Counted from the first letter of the stretch, positions 7,792-15,474 are shown. The stretch: DNA of 21,078 nt from an uncultured Prevotella sp. (GCA_900553285.1 USCX01000014.1:1-21078), one strand, 5' to 3'. Translations and numbers: made by a program. Notes: a model not told the origin generated them from the letters alone.

Positions 7792-8358
7792 TTATTTGGC
7801 ACCAGCCGATTTACCTGACTTACGACGAATCTGCTCGCCAACAAACAAAATACCTTTACCCTTATATGGCTCCGGCATACGGAACGAACGAATCTTTGCG
7901 CACACCATACCTAAGAGTTGCTTATCACAAGATTCCAAACTAATATATGGATTCTTATTCCTTTCACTCTTTGTCTCTACTTTAATTTCAGGAGGCAACT
8001 GAATAAAGATATTGTGTGTATAACCCAAAGCGAACTCTACCAAGTTTCCCTGATTTGACACACGATAACCTACACCTACAAGCTCCATTTCTTTTTTGTA
8101 ACCTTGGGAAACTCCTACAACCATATTGTTCACCAAGGCCCTATAAAGTCCATGATAAGCCTGTTTCTGCTTCCAATCAACATCACTGGCTTCATTGATT
8201 GTAAACAGAATCTCATTGTTCTCAATTGTCATTACGATAGAAGGATCAATTCTTTGGCTTAATTCACCCTTCGGTCCTTTAACAGACACTACATTATCCT
8301 TTAACGTCACTGTGACGCCACTAGGAATGTTAATCGGCAACTTACCTATTCTAGACAT
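7792..8358 (-). CDS. rplF: 50S ribosomal protein L6 (uL6)
   Basis: L6 lies near the sarcin-ricin loop and the factor-binding site of the large subunit. The 188-residue product starts MSRIGKLPINIPSGVTVTLK, with VSVKGPKGEL following, and has two related alpha/beta domains. The second domain carries EPYKGKGILFVGEQIRRKSGKSAGAK-type sequence (about 163-188), the conserved RNA-binding end. It lies 15 nt after rpsH. Unusually for this array, a full AGGAGG-type ribosome binding site precedes the start (see the separate entry). Confidence 0.98.
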   Translation of the reverse strand: MSRIGKLPINIPSGVTVTLKDNVVSVKGPKGELSQRIDPSIVMTIENNEILFTINEASDVDWKQKQAYHGLYRALVNNMVVGVSQGYKKEMELVGVGYRVSNQGNLVEFALGYTHNIFIQLPPEIKVETKSERNKNPYISLESCDKQLLGMVCAKIRSFRMPEPYKGKGILFVGEQIRRKSGKSAGAK

Positions 8359-8363
8359 AATAA

Positions 8364-8370
8364 TCCTCCT
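8364..8370 (-). promoter_or_regulatory. Strong Shine-Dalgarno sequence before rplF
   Basis: On the minus strand AGGAGGA ends 5 nt before the rplF ATG, inside the 15-nt rpsH-rplF gap. It is the only full AGGAGG match I see in front of a gene in the array. Most other starts here are preceded by A/T-rich sequence, as is usual in Bacteroidota. Confidence 0.7.
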
Positions 8371-8373
8371 ACA

Positions 8374-8769
8374 TTAATATACATAACAAAGGACTTCACC
8401 TCCGATTTTGAGCACAGATGCCTCCTTATCGGTCATCACGCCCCTTGACGTTGAGATGATTGCAATACCCAAACCATTAATTACACTGGGCATCTCTCGA
8501 TAACCCGTATACTTGCGCATACCTGGCTTTGAAACTCGTACGAGGGACTTTATAGCACTAGCCTTGCTAACGGGATGATACTTTAACGCAATCTTAATTA
8601 CACCTTGCGGGCCTTCTTCAATAAACTTGTAATTGAGAATATACCCTTTATCAAAGAGGATCTTTGTGATATCCTTCTTGATATTCGAGGCCGGAACCTC
8701 CACTACACGGTGCTTAGCCATTATAGCATTACGCACCCGCGTCAGATAATCTGCTATTGGATCTGTCAT
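8374..8769 (-). CDS. rpsH: 30S ribosomal protein S8 (uS8)
   Basis: S8 binds 16S rRNA helix 21 and helps build the central domain. In E. coli it also represses the spc operon. The 131-residue product begins MTDPIADYLTRVRNAIMAKH, a family signature. It ends with ISTSRGVMTDKEASVLKIGG and EVLCYVY, where the STSRG loop contacts the rRNA. The 46-nt gap after rpsN is one of the wider gaps in the spc section and contains a small hairpin (8786-8799). rplF follows after 15 nt. Confidence 0.98.
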   Translation of the reverse strand: MTDPIADYLTRVRNAIMAKHRVVEVPASNIKKDITKILFDKGYILNYKFIEEGPQGVIKIALKYHPVSKASAIKSLVRVSKPGMRKYTGYREMPSVINGLGIAIISTSRGVMTDKEASVLKIGGEVLCYVY

Positions 8770-8785
8770 ATTATTATTTAATTAA

Positions 8786-8799
8786 TCGGGATACCCCGA
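8786..8799 (-). repeat. Small hairpin in the rpsN-rpsH gap
   Basis: TCGGG and CCCGA pair over 5 bp around a four-base loop, 17 nt upstream of the rpsH start codon. There is no T-run after it, so it is not a terminator. It could be a simple structure in the translation start region. I cannot match it to the known S8-binding motif. Confidence 0.4.
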
Positions 8800-8815
8800 C
8801 AATATTAAACTTTTC

Positions 8816-9118
8816 TTACCAACTGGCCTTCTTTACACCGGGTATAAGTCCGAAAGACGCCATCTCACGGAACTGAATACGCGACAAACCAAACAAACGT
8901 ATATAACCTCTTGGACGACCTGTCAACTTACAACGATTATGCAGGCGAATCGGATTCGCATTCTTAGGGATCGCTTGCAACTTACGTGCTGCCTCATAAG
9001 CCGCTGCAGGATCATCGGACTTGCGAATGATTTCCTTCAATTCGGCGCGTTTTGCAGCATATTTCGCAACCAGTTTAGCTCGTTTAATTTCACGAGCTTT
9101 CATTGATTCCTTTGCCAT
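8816..9118 (-). CDS. rpsN: 30S ribosomal protein S14 (uS14), zinc-free type
   Basis: S14 sits in the 30S head and contacts S3, S10 and S19. The 100-residue product begins MAKESMKAREIKRAKLVAKY. It has the signature HNRCKLTGRPRGYIRLFGLS (about 60-79) and ends REMASFGLIPGVKKASW. There are no CxxC pairs, and its length matches the long zinc-independent class rather than the 61-residue zinc form. It follows rplE by 7 nt. Confidence 0.97.
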   Translation of the reverse strand: MAKESMKAREIKRAKLVAKYAAKRAELKEIIRKSDDPAAAYEAARKLQAIPKNANPIRLHNRCKLTGRPRGYIRLFGLSRIQFREMASFGLIPGVKKASW

Positions 9119-9125
9119 AAACTTA

Positions 9126-9683
9126 TCAATTTCTACTTACGTTCTTAAACGGAAGACCAAACTCTTTCAATAGAGCATAACCTTCTTCATCCGTTTGCGC
9201 CGTTGTCACAAAGGTGATATTCATTCCTAACAAGCGATCAATCGAATCGATGTTGATCTCAGGGAAGATGATCTGCTCTTGGACACCCAGCGTATAATTC
9301 CCACGGCCATCAAACTTACTCTCAATTCCCTTGAAGTCTCGAATACGCGGCAAAGCAACTCTCACAAGCCGCTCCAAGAATTCGTACATACGCTCACGAC
9401 GCAAAGTTACCATTACGCCAATGGGCATTTTCTTACGCAACTTGAAACTTGCAACGTCCTTTTTTGAAAGAGTTGCAACTGCTTTTTGTCCTGTAATTGC
9501 CGTTAATTCGTTTATTGCTACTTCGATTATTTTCTTATCCTGTGTAGCAATTCCTAAACCTTGGCTGATTACTATCTTCGTCAAAGAAGGGATCTGCATC
9601 GGCGACTTGTAATTAAACTGCTTCATCAGCGCCGGCGCGATACGTTCTTTGTATTCTACTTTTAGATTTGCTGTACTCACCAT
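9126..9683 (-). CDS. rplE: 50S ribosomal protein L5 (uL5)
   Basis: L5 binds 5S rRNA in the central protuberance and contacts the P-site tRNA. The 185-residue product has PMQIPSLTKIVISQGLG near residue 28, LRKKMPIGVMVTLRRERMYE (about 82-101), and YTLGVQEQIIFPEINIDSID (about 130-149), all typical. The ATG at 9683 shares a base with the rplX TAA (TAATG). An AGGAG sits 8 nt upstream inside the last codons of rplX, so it may be translated by coupling. Confidence 0.98.
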   Translation of the reverse strand: MVSTANLKVEYKERIAPALMKQFNYKSPMQIPSLTKIVISQGLGIATQDKKIIEVAINELTAITGQKAVATLSKKDVASFKLRKKMPIGVMVTLRRERMYEFLERLVRVALPRIRDFKGIESKFDGRGNYTLGVQEQIIFPEINIDSIDRLLGMNITFVTTAQTDEEGYALLKEFGLPFKNVSRN

Positions 9684-10003
9684 TACTTAATCTCCTCTCC
9701 TGATTTTTTTGCGTAACGAACAGATTTCCCCTCTTCATTCAGACGGCGGCCAATACGCGTAGGCCTACCCGTCTTTGGATCAACCAAATTCAAATTGGAG
9801 ATATGAATTGGAGCCTCCTGACGTAGGATTCCACCTTGGGGATTTTGAGCAGAAGGCTTCTGGCTCTTCGAGATCATATTCAAGCCTTCGACAATAGCAC
9901 GCTGCTTATCCACAAGGACTTTCAGCACTTTTCCTTTCTTCCCGCGGTCCTTACCGGTATTTACGTATACCGTATCACCTTTTCTAATATGTAACTTACT
10001 CAT
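9683..10003 (-). CDS. rplX: 50S ribosomal protein L24 (uL24)
   Basis: L24 is an early assembly protein that binds the 5' end of 23S rRNA and lies near the exit tunnel. The 106-residue product has a KOW motif at the N-terminus (IRKGDTVYVNTGKDRGKKGK, about 6-25). GLNMISKSQKPSAQNPQGGI (about 40-59) and HISNLNLVDPKTGRPTRIG (about 67-85) follow, as expected for the family. It lies 20 nt after rplN and overlaps rplE by one base. Confidence 0.98.
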   Translation of the reverse strand: MSKLHIRKGDTVYVNTGKDRGKKGKVLKVLVDKQRAIVEGLNMISKSQKPSAQNPQGGILRQEAPIHISNLNLVDPKTGRPTRIGRRLNEEGKSVRYAKKSGEEIK

Positions 10004-10023
10004 CTTTACTCTTTTTACACAGA

Positions 10024-10389
10024 TTAGAGTACTTCGGGCGCCAAAGATACGACTTTCATGTTTACTGCACGCAATTCACGGGCGACAGGACCGAAAATAC
10101 GGCTACCACGCAACTCACCAGCATTATTAAGCAGGACACAAGCATTATCATCAAAACGAATGTATGAACCATCCGCACGACGAATTTCTTTCTTTGTTCT
10201 TACTATCAAGGCCTTTGATACAGCACCTTTCTTTATATCGCTCGAAGGAATTACATTCTTAACTGCTACTACGATGACATCACCGACAGAAGCATAGCGA
10301 CGCCTTGTCCCACCTAAAACACGAATGCAAAGTGCTTCACGAGCTCCACTATTGTCTGCGACTGTCAATCTGGATTCTGTCTGTATCAT
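10024..10389 (-). CDS. rplN: 50S ribosomal protein L14 (uL14)
   Basis: L14 lies at the subunit interface, contacts 16S rRNA helix 14 and is the docking site of the silencing factor RsfS. The 121-residue product begins MIQTESRLTVADNSGAREAL. It includes RRRYASVGDVIVVAVKNVIP (about 29-48) and ends in GPVARELRAVNMKVVSLAPEVL-type sequence, all signatures of the family. It is 3 nt after rpsQ, with no internal promoter visible. The spc section therefore appears continuous with the S10 section. Confidence 0.98.
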   Translation of the reverse strand: MIQTESRLTVADNSGAREALCIRVLGGTRRRYASVGDVIVVAVKNVIPSSDIKKGAVSKALIVRTKKEIRRADGSYIRFDDNACVLLNNAGELRGSRIFGPVARELRAVNMKVVSLAPEVL

Positions 10390-10392
10390 AAT

Positions 10393-10653
10393 TTACTTCG
10401 CTTTCTCTACTACTTGAACAACTCTCCAACGCTTTGTCTTACTCAAAGGACGAGTCTCCATAATTAAAACTGTATCACCTACACTGCACTCATTTTTTTC
10501 ATCATGCACGTGGTATTTCTTTGTTTTGGAAACAAACTTTCCATAGATAGGGTGTTTTTCCTTAAACTTCGAAGCAACTACAATAGTCTTATCCATTTTG
10601 TTGCTCGTCACAACCCCCTGTCTTGTTTTCCGCAAATTTCTTACTTCCGTCAT
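10393..10653 (-). CDS. rpsQ: 30S ribosomal protein S17 (uS17)
   Basis: S17 is a primary 16S rRNA-binding protein with an OB fold that nucleates the 5' domain. The 86-residue product has RQGVVTSNKMDKTIVVASKF (about 11-30), then HPIYGKFVSKTKKYHVHDEK and the GDTVLIMETRPLSKTKRWRV motif (about 59-78). It lies 7 nt after rpmC and 3 nt before rplN. Confidence 0.98.
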   Translation of the reverse strand: MTEVRNLRKTRQGVVTSNKMDKTIVVASKFKEKHPIYGKFVSKTKKYHVHDEKNECSVGDTVLIMETRPLSKTKRWRVVQVVEKAK

Positions 10654-10660
10654 CTCGTGA

Positions 10661-10855
10661 TTATTTTTTTAGCTCACGTTCACGTAGAACCGTATGCATT
10701 TTTGCAATTGTACGACGTACAGCTTTTATCTCGGCAGTATTAGCCAAAGGAGATATACTGTGATTCAATTTCATCTGGTTGTACTTTGCGACTTCAGCAG
10801 CAAGACGCTCGGCCAACTCATTTTCGGGAATTTCACGTATTTCAGAGACTTTCAT
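10661..10855 (-). CDS. rpmC: 50S ribosomal protein L29 (uL29)
   Basis: L29 is a small helical protein next to L23 at the exit tunnel, close to the trigger factor and SRP docking site. The 64-residue product fits the family length. KYNQMKLNHSISPLANTAEI (about 25-44) and KAVRRTIAKMHTVLRERELK match the conserved helical hairpin. It begins 2 nt after rplP and ends 7 nt before rpsQ. Confidence 0.96.
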   Translation of the reverse strand: MKVSEIREIPENELAERLAAEVAKYNQMKLNHSISPLANTAEIKAVRRTIAKMHTVLRERELKK

Positions 10856-10857
10856 AA

Positions 10858-11283
10858 TTAAGCATTTTTGTCATAATCAGGACGTACTATAAACTTTGTA
10901 GTCACAGGAAGCTTCTGTGCGGCCAAACGCAAAGCCTCTTTTGCAACTTCAAAAGGCACTCCTTCAACCTCAAAAATCACGCGGCCCGGAGTAATTGGGA
11001 ACACATAACCGACAGGATCACCCTTTCCCTTACCCATACGCACATCTGCAGGCTTCTTCGTAATAGGTTTGTCAGGGAAAATTCGAATCCAAATCTGACC
11101 CTCACGCTGCATGTAACGTGTCACAGCGACACGGGCGGCTTCTATCTGGCGACCTGTCAACCAATGCGTTTCGAGGCTCTTAATACCGAAGGTCCCGAAA
11201 GCAAGCTGAGTACCGCGCTGAGCATTTCCCTTGCAGCGACCTTTCTGCGGTCTTCTATATTTTGTTCTTTTCGGTTGTAACAT
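10858..11283 (-). CDS. rplP: 50S ribosomal protein L16 (uL16)
   Basis: L16 lies between the peptidyl-transferase centre and the A-site tRNA elbow. The 141-residue product starts MLQPKRTKYRRPQKGRCKGN. It has FGIKSLETHWLTGRQIEAAR (about 32-51) and RMGKGKGDPVGYVFPITPGR (about 82-101). The Arg before MGKGKG corresponds to the residue hydroxylated by the YcfD/RoxA family in E. coli; whether that enzyme exists in this genome cannot be seen here. It lies 16 nt after rpsC and 2 nt before rpmC. Confidence 0.98.
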   Translation of the reverse strand: MLQPKRTKYRRPQKGRCKGNAQRGTQLAFGTFGIKSLETHWLTGRQIEAARVAVTRYMQREGQIWIRIFPDKPITKKPADVRMGKGKGDPVGYVFPITPGRVIFEVEGVPFEVAKEALRLAAQKLPVTTKFIVRPDYDKNA

Positions 11284-11299
11284 AATTATCTATCCTTCT

Positions 11300-12034
11300 T
11301 TATCTATTACTGTTTCTCTTACCACGGAAACGACGTCCACCCTCACGGAAACCTCCGCTCGGACGCGACGAATCTTTTTCAGGATATAAGCTTGCTGTCA
11401 AATCACGCTTGCCATACACTTCACCACGGCATATCCACACTTTGATGCCAAGAATACCCACTTTCGTCAGAGCTTCGGTTTGACAATAGTCAATATCAGC
11501 GCGGAAAGTATGTAACGGCGTACGCCCCTCTTTAAACATCTCTTTCCGAGCCATTTCTGCTCCGTTAAGACGACCAGAGATCTGCACCTTTATTCCTTCT
11601 GCTCCCATACGCATGGCATTGGCAATAGCCATCTTGATAGCTCGACGATATGCGATTTTTCCTTCTACTTGGCGAGCAATGCTCTTTCCAACGATATTTG
11701 CATCCAGATCCGGCTTCTTGATCTCAAAGATATTAATCTGGATATCTTTTTCGGTGAGCTTTTTAAGCTCTTCCTTCAATTTGTCAACATCCTTACCACC
11801 CTTACCTATGATAAGTCCCGGACGCGAAGTGCAGATTGTTATCGTTATTAGCTTCGGCGTTCTTTCAATTACTATACGAGAGACACTCGCTTTACTCAAA
11901 CGAGCATTAAGATACTTGCGGATCTTGCTATCTTCCAAGATATTGTCACCATAACTTGCGCCGCCAAACCAGCTGGAGTCCCAGCCACGTATAATACCAA
12001 GACGATTACTTATTGGGTTTACTTTTTGTCCCAT
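11300..12034 (-). CDS. rpsC: 30S ribosomal protein S3 (uS3)
   Basis: S3 lies at the mRNA entry channel and takes part in unwinding mRNA. The 244-residue product begins MGQKVNPISNRLGIIRGWDS. It has a KH domain with RPGLIIGKGGKDVDKLKEEL (about 71-90), including the GKGG loop. The C-terminal domain contains GCISGRLNGAEMAR-like sequence (VQISGRLNGAEMARKEMFKE, about 149-168) and GRTPLHTFRADIDYCQTEA. It ends in an Arg/Gly/Ser-rich tail (SRPSGGFREGGRRFRGKRNS). It follows rplV by 12 nt. Confidence 0.98.
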   Translation of the reverse strand: MGQKVNPISNRLGIIRGWDSSWFGGASYGDNILEDSKIRKYLNARLSKASVSRIVIERTPKLITITICTSRPGLIIGKGGKDVDKLKEELKKLTEKDIQINIFEIKKPDLDANIVGKSIARQVEGKIAYRRAIKMAIANAMRMGAEGIKVQISGRLNGAEMARKEMFKEGRTPLHTFRADIDYCQTEALTKVGILGIKVWICRGEVYGKRDLTASLYPEKDSSRPSGGFREGGRRFRGKRNSNR

Positions 12035-12046
12035 ACTTCTTTTTAA

Positions 12047-12445
12047 TTAATCATTAGTCTTTGTCCCGACGAAGATGGTAACATGATTCGAACGTTTGCG
12101 TATCCTATAACCTCGTCCTTGAGGCGCAGGTCTCATGCGTTTCAAAGTTACGCCCTCATCTACAAAAATCTTTGTTATATAGAGCTCACCTTCCTCTGCT
12201 TTACGCTCATTCTTCTGCTCCCAGTTTGCGATAGCGGACTTCAACAACTTCTCAACCTGAGCAGAAGCAGCTTTCTTGGAGAACTTCAAAGTACCCAAAG
12301 CCCTATTTACTTCCATACCTCGAACCATGTCCACGACATAACGCATTTTTCGAGGAGAAGAAGGCACATTCTGCAATTTGGCGTAAAATTGCGATTTCAA
12401 AGATTCCTTTCTCTTTTCAGCGGCTATTCTTTTTCTTGCTCCCAT
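12047..12445 (-). CDS. rplV: 50S ribosomal protein L22 (uL22)
   Basis: L22 lines the exit tunnel with a long beta-hairpin at the macrolide-sensitive constriction. The 132-residue product has QNVPSSPRKMRYVVDMVRGM (about 26-45) and the hairpin segment VTLKRMRPAPQGRGYRIRKR (about 100-119), then a final strand HVTIFVG. The hairpin tip PAPQGRG is intact. The N-terminal 20 residues are a basic extension (GARKRIAAEKRKESLKS). It follows rpsS by 32 nt. Confidence 0.98.
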   Translation of the reverse strand: MGARKRIAAEKRKESLKSQFYAKLQNVPSSPRKMRYVVDMVRGMEVNRALGTLKFSKKAASAQVEKLLKSAIANWEQKNERKAEEGELYITKIFVDEGVTLKRMRPAPQGRGYRIRKRSNHVTIFVGTKTND

Positions 12446-12477
12446 TATTTTCTGTCATTTTTCGGGTAGAAACCTGC

Positions 12478-12747
12478 TTACTTTTTCTTATTACCTGCAT
12501 GGCCTCCAAACCTACGCGTGGGTGCAAATTCACCCAACTTGTGGCCGACCATGTTTTCTGTCACATAAACAGGGATAAACTTATTACCGTTATGCACGGC
12601 TATTGTATGCCCCACAAAATCCGGGGATATCATTGAAGCTCTTGCCCACGTTTTGATAACGTTCTTTTTACCGCTCTCATTCATGGCCAAGACTTTCTTT
12701 TCCAGAGAAACAGCGATATACGGACCTTTCTTTAATGAACGACTCAT
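12478..12747 (-). CDS. rpsS: 30S ribosomal protein S19 (uS19)
   Basis: S19 lies in the 30S head, pairs with S13 and touches the A-site tRNA and bridge B1a. The 89-residue product begins MSRSLKKGPYIAVSLEKKVL. It contains TWARASMISPDFVGHTIAVH (about 34-53) and FIPVYVTENMVGHKLGEFAP (about 57-76), ending FGGHAGNKKK. These are strong family signatures. It lies 21 nt after rplB. Confidence 0.98.
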   Translation of the reverse strand: MSRSLKKGPYIAVSLEKKVLAMNESGKKNVIKTWARASMISPDFVGHTIAVHNGNKFIPVYVTENMVGHKLGEFAPTRRFGGHAGNKKK

Positions 12748-12768
12748 AAATAATTCTTCTAGTATATA

Positions 12769-13593
12769 CTACTTGTTAGCTCTTTCAATTATGTACCGGC
12801 TTGACTGCTTCTTCGGCGATCTTGTTTTCAAGCCCTTAGCATACAAACCTGTACGCGAGCGAGGATGGCCTCCACTCTGACGGCCTTCGCCACCACCCAT
12901 CGGGTGATCTACCGGGTTCATAACTACACCACGGTTATGAGGTCTACGCCCCAACCAACGAGAGCGGCCTGCCTTACCTGAACTTTCAAGTGCATGATCG
13001 GAATTGCCCACAGCACCGACAGTAGCCCGACAAGCGCTTAGGATTTGACGCGTCTCACCCGAAGGCAACTTCACAACGCAATACTTACCTTCACGCGAAG
13101 TCAGCTGAGCGAAATTACCAGCTGAACGAACCAAAAGGGCACCCTGGCCAGGACGCAACTCTATGTTATGAATTACAGTTCCGACTGGAATATTCTGCAA
13201 AGGAAGCGCATTACCAACCTCAGGACTCGCATCAGGTCCCGACATGAGGCGATCGCCAACCTTCAAACCATTCGGTGCAATAATATAGCGCTTTTCGCCG
13301 TCTGCATAAAACAACAGAGCAATACGAGCCGAACGGTTCGGGTCGTACTCTATCGTCTTCACGACTGCTGGAATTCCATCTTTCTCGCGCTTGAAATCAA
13401 TGAAACGGAATTTTCGCTTATGACCACCGCCCTTATAGCGCATGGTCATTTTGCCGGTATTATTGCGACCACCCGTAGAACGTTTGCCTACTACGAGCGA
13501 TTTTTCTGGCACCGATGCAGTAATCTCCTCAAACGTGCCAATAATTTTGTGTCTTTGCCCCGGCGTTGTGGGCTTAAATTTACGTACTGCCAT
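12769..13593 (-). CDS. rplB: 50S ribosomal protein L2 (uL2)
   Basis: L2 is among the most conserved large-subunit proteins, needed for subunit joining and peptidyl-transferase activity. The 274-residue product has the basic N-domain with GGRNNTGKMTMRYKGGGHKR (41-60) and an OB/SH3 core. The C-terminal VVMNPVDHPMGGGEGRQSGG (223-242) includes His230, the equivalent of E. coli His229, implicated in ribosome activity. The Met after DHP, where E. coli has His, is typical of Bacteroidota as I recall. It begins 2 nt after rplW. Confidence 0.98.
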   Translation of the reverse strand: MAVRKFKPTTPGQRHKIIGTFEEITASVPEKSLVVGKRSTGGRNNTGKMTMRYKGGGHKRKFRFIDFKREKDGIPAVVKTIEYDPNRSARIALLFYADGEKRYIIAPNGLKVGDRLMSGPDASPEVGNALPLQNIPVGTVIHNIELRPGQGALLVRSAGNFAQLTSREGKYCVVKLPSGETRQILSACRATVGAVGNSDHALESSGKAGRSRWLGRRPHNRGVVMNPVDHPMGGGEGRQSGGHPRSRTGLYAKGLKTRSPKKQSSRYIIERANK

Positions 13594-13595
13594 TA

Positions 13596-13886
13596 TTATA
13601 AATTACTATAGAAATCTATCGTATCACCTTCTTTCAAGGTAACCACTGCCTTTTTGAACCGATTCGTCCGACCACGAAGCAAACCCGCCTTCGTATAGCG
13701 AGACTTATTTTTGCCGGCATAAACCATCGTATTCACATCTACGACAGTGACATTATACAACGCCTCTACTTCTGCCTTTATCTGCAATTTATTAGCGCTG
13801 GGTACTACGATGAAGCCGAATTTATTCAGCTTCTCCGTAATACCTGTCATTTTCTCTGTAACCAAAGGTTTTATTATACAGCTCAT
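13596..13886 (-). CDS. rplW: 50S ribosomal protein L23 (uL23)
   Basis: L23 sits at the exit of the peptide tunnel and is the docking site for trigger factor and SRP. From the ATG at 13886 the product has 96 residues: IIKPLVTEKMTGITEKLNKF near the start (Glu11 in the conserved VTEKM motif), YNVTVVDVNTMVYAGKNKSR, and a C-terminal strand VTLKEGDTIDFYSNL. An ATG four codons earlier, at 13898, overlaps the rplD TAA by one base (TAATG). I prefer 13886 because homologs start there and AGGAAACA lies directly before it. rplB follows after 2 nt. Confidence 0.94.
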   Translation of the reverse strand: MSCIIKPLVTEKMTGITEKLNKFGFIVVPSANKLQIKAEVEALYNVTVVDVNTMVYAGKNKSRYTKAGLLRGRTNRFKKAVVTLKEGDTIDFYSNL

Positions 13887-13897
13887 TGTTTCCTGCA

Positions 13898-14527
13898 TTA
13901 CTTGTTTAAGATAGACGTGATTACGTCAAGCGACTTCTCAGTCACCAGCAATACGCCTGCATTGAGTACGCTATACGTATTCAAATTAGACGCTATCATT
14001 ACATTCGCACCTTTCAGATTGCGAGCTGACAAAAATACATTTTTATCAACTTCTGGCAAAACAAATAAGACTTTTTTGCCAGAAACTTTCAGATTATTAA
14101 CAATCGAAATAAAATCTTTGGTCTTTGGTGCGTCAAGAGTAAAGTCTTCAAGAACCATAAGCGCATCTTCACGGACTTTATAGCTCAGGGCACTTTTACG
14201 TGCCAAGACGTTTACCTTCTTATTCAACTTGAAACGATAATCGCGGGGTTTGGGACCAAACACGCGGGCTCCTCCCACCAACAGCGGAGAATTGATATCA
14301 CCTCGACGGGCTCCTCCACCTCCTTTTTGACGGCCGAGCTTGCGAGTCGAGCCACTGATTTCGCTTCTCTCCTTTGATTTCGCGGTTCCTTGGCGCTGCG
14401 CTGCCAAGTAATGCTTCACAGCGAGATAAATTACATGGTCATTCGGTTCAATTCCAAATACAGAGTCATTAAGAGTTACTTTCTTACCTGTATCCTCGCC
14501 TTTTATATTATAAACATTTACCTCCAT
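13898..14527 (-). CDS. rplD: 50S ribosomal protein L4 (uL4)
   Basis: L4 has a globular surface domain and a long loop that reaches the exit tunnel. In E. coli it also represses the S10 operon. The 209-residue product from the ATG at 14527 has the tunnel loop segment around GSTRKLGRQKGGGGARRGDI (about 60-79), then GGARVFGPKPRDYRFKLNKK and VLARKSALSYKVRE. A GTG one codon upstream exists, but the ATG shares a base with the rplC TGA (TGATG), which favours it. Whether L4 regulates this array is unknown; no E. coli-like S10 leader is visible. Confidence 0.97.
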   Translation of the reverse strand: MEVNVYNIKGEDTGKKVTLNDSVFGIEPNDHVIYLAVKHYLAAQRQGTAKSKERSEISGSTRKLGRQKGGGGARRGDINSPLLVGGARVFGPKPRDYRFKLNKKVNVLARKSALSYKVREDALMVLEDFTLDAPKTKDFISIVNNLKVSGKKVLFVLPEVDKNVFLSARNLKGANVMIASNLNTYSVLNAGVLLVTEKSLDVITSILNK

Positions 14528-15144
14528 CACTTCTTGATTATAACAATTGAACCATTGCAGCCGGGAACAGAACCCTTAATCAAAAGAAGATTGTGTTCTG
14601 GTATGACTTTTACAACTTTCAAATTCTGCACTGTCACGCGATCGCCACCCATTTGGCCACCCATGCGTGTACCTTTGAAAACCTTTGCAGGATATGAACA
14701 TGCTCCGATTGAACCCGGCTTACGTTGACGGTCATCCTGTCCGTGCGTGGACTGACCTACACCACCAAAACCATGACGTTTCATCACACCTTGGAAGCCT
14801 TTACCTTTTGACGTACCTACGACATCAACATAGGTTGTATCGCTAAACATGTCAACGGTCAACACGTCACCAAGGTTCAATTCTTTATCGAAACCTGAGA
14901 ACTCGGCCAAGTATCTCTTGGGGGTAACTCCTGCTTTCTTAAAGTGACCCTTCAACGGGTTGGACGTATTCTTCTCTTTTGCGTCCTTGAAACCTACTTG
15001 TACAGCCTCATAGCCGTCCGTCTCAACACTTTTCACCTGAGTAACCACACAAGGACCTACTTCGATAACAGTGCATGGTATATTTTTACCCTCGGCACTG
15101 AACACGGATGTCATTCCGATTTTCTTTCCTAATAATCCTGGCAT
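14527..15144 (-). CDS. rplC: 50S ribosomal protein L3 (uL3)
   Basis: L3 is an early-assembly protein whose loops reach towards the peptidyl-transferase centre. The 205-residue product starts MPGLLGKKIGMTSVFSAEGK. It has GTSKGKGFQGVMKRHGFGGV (about 111-130), followed by GSIGACSYPAKVFKGTRMGG and MGGDRVTVQNLKVVKV. These are the central-extension and second barrel signatures. It follows rpsJ by 24 nt, and its TGA overlaps the rplD start by one base. Confidence 0.98.
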   Translation of the reverse strand: MPGLLGKKIGMTSVFSAEGKNIPCTVIEVGPCVVTQVKSVETDGYEAVQVGFKDAKEKNTSNPLKGHFKKAGVTPKRYLAEFSGFDKELNLGDVLTVDMFSDTTYVDVVGTSKGKGFQGVMKRHGFGGVGQSTHGQDDRQRKPGSIGACSYPAKVFKGTRMGGQMGGDRVTVQNLKVVKVIPEHNLLLIKGSVPGCNGSIVIIKK

Positions 15145-15168
15145 TTCAGTTTACTTTGTGATTGTTTT

Positions 15169-15474
15169 CTATACTTTTATCTCCACATCTACGCCACACG
15201 GCAATTCGAGCTTCATTAAAGCATCTACCGTCTTTGCCGTAGAACTGTAAATATCAATCAAACGTTTGTAGGTCGAAACCTCAAACTGCTCACGAGATTT
15301 TTTATTGACAAAGGTACTACGGTTCACCGTAATTATACGCTTGCGGGTGGGCAAAGGTATCGGCCCACTTACAATAGCACCCGTTGCCTTAACATTCTTA
15401 ACGATCTTCTCGGCGGATTTCTCTACCAAGCTATGGTCGTAAGATTTCAACTTGATACGAATTTTCTGACTCAT
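15169..15474 (-). CDS. rpsJ: 30S ribosomal protein S10 (uS10 / NusE)
   Basis: S10 is a 30S head protein that also acts in transcription antitermination as NusE, binding NusB. The 101-residue product starts MSQKIRIKLKSYDHSLVEKS. It includes GPIPLPTRKRIITVNRSTFV (about 36-55), the loop that enters the head, and ends VDALMKLELPCGVDVEIKV. A longer frame begins 14 codons upstream, but it lies inside the fusA-rpsJ hairpin and is not conserved in the family. It leads the S10 section 82 nt after fusA. Confidence 0.98.
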   Translation of the reverse strand: MSQKIRIKLKSYDHSLVEKSAEKIVKNVKATGAIVSGPIPLPTRKRIITVNRSTFVNKKSREQFEVSTYKRLIDIYSSTAKTVDALMKLELPCGVDVEIKV

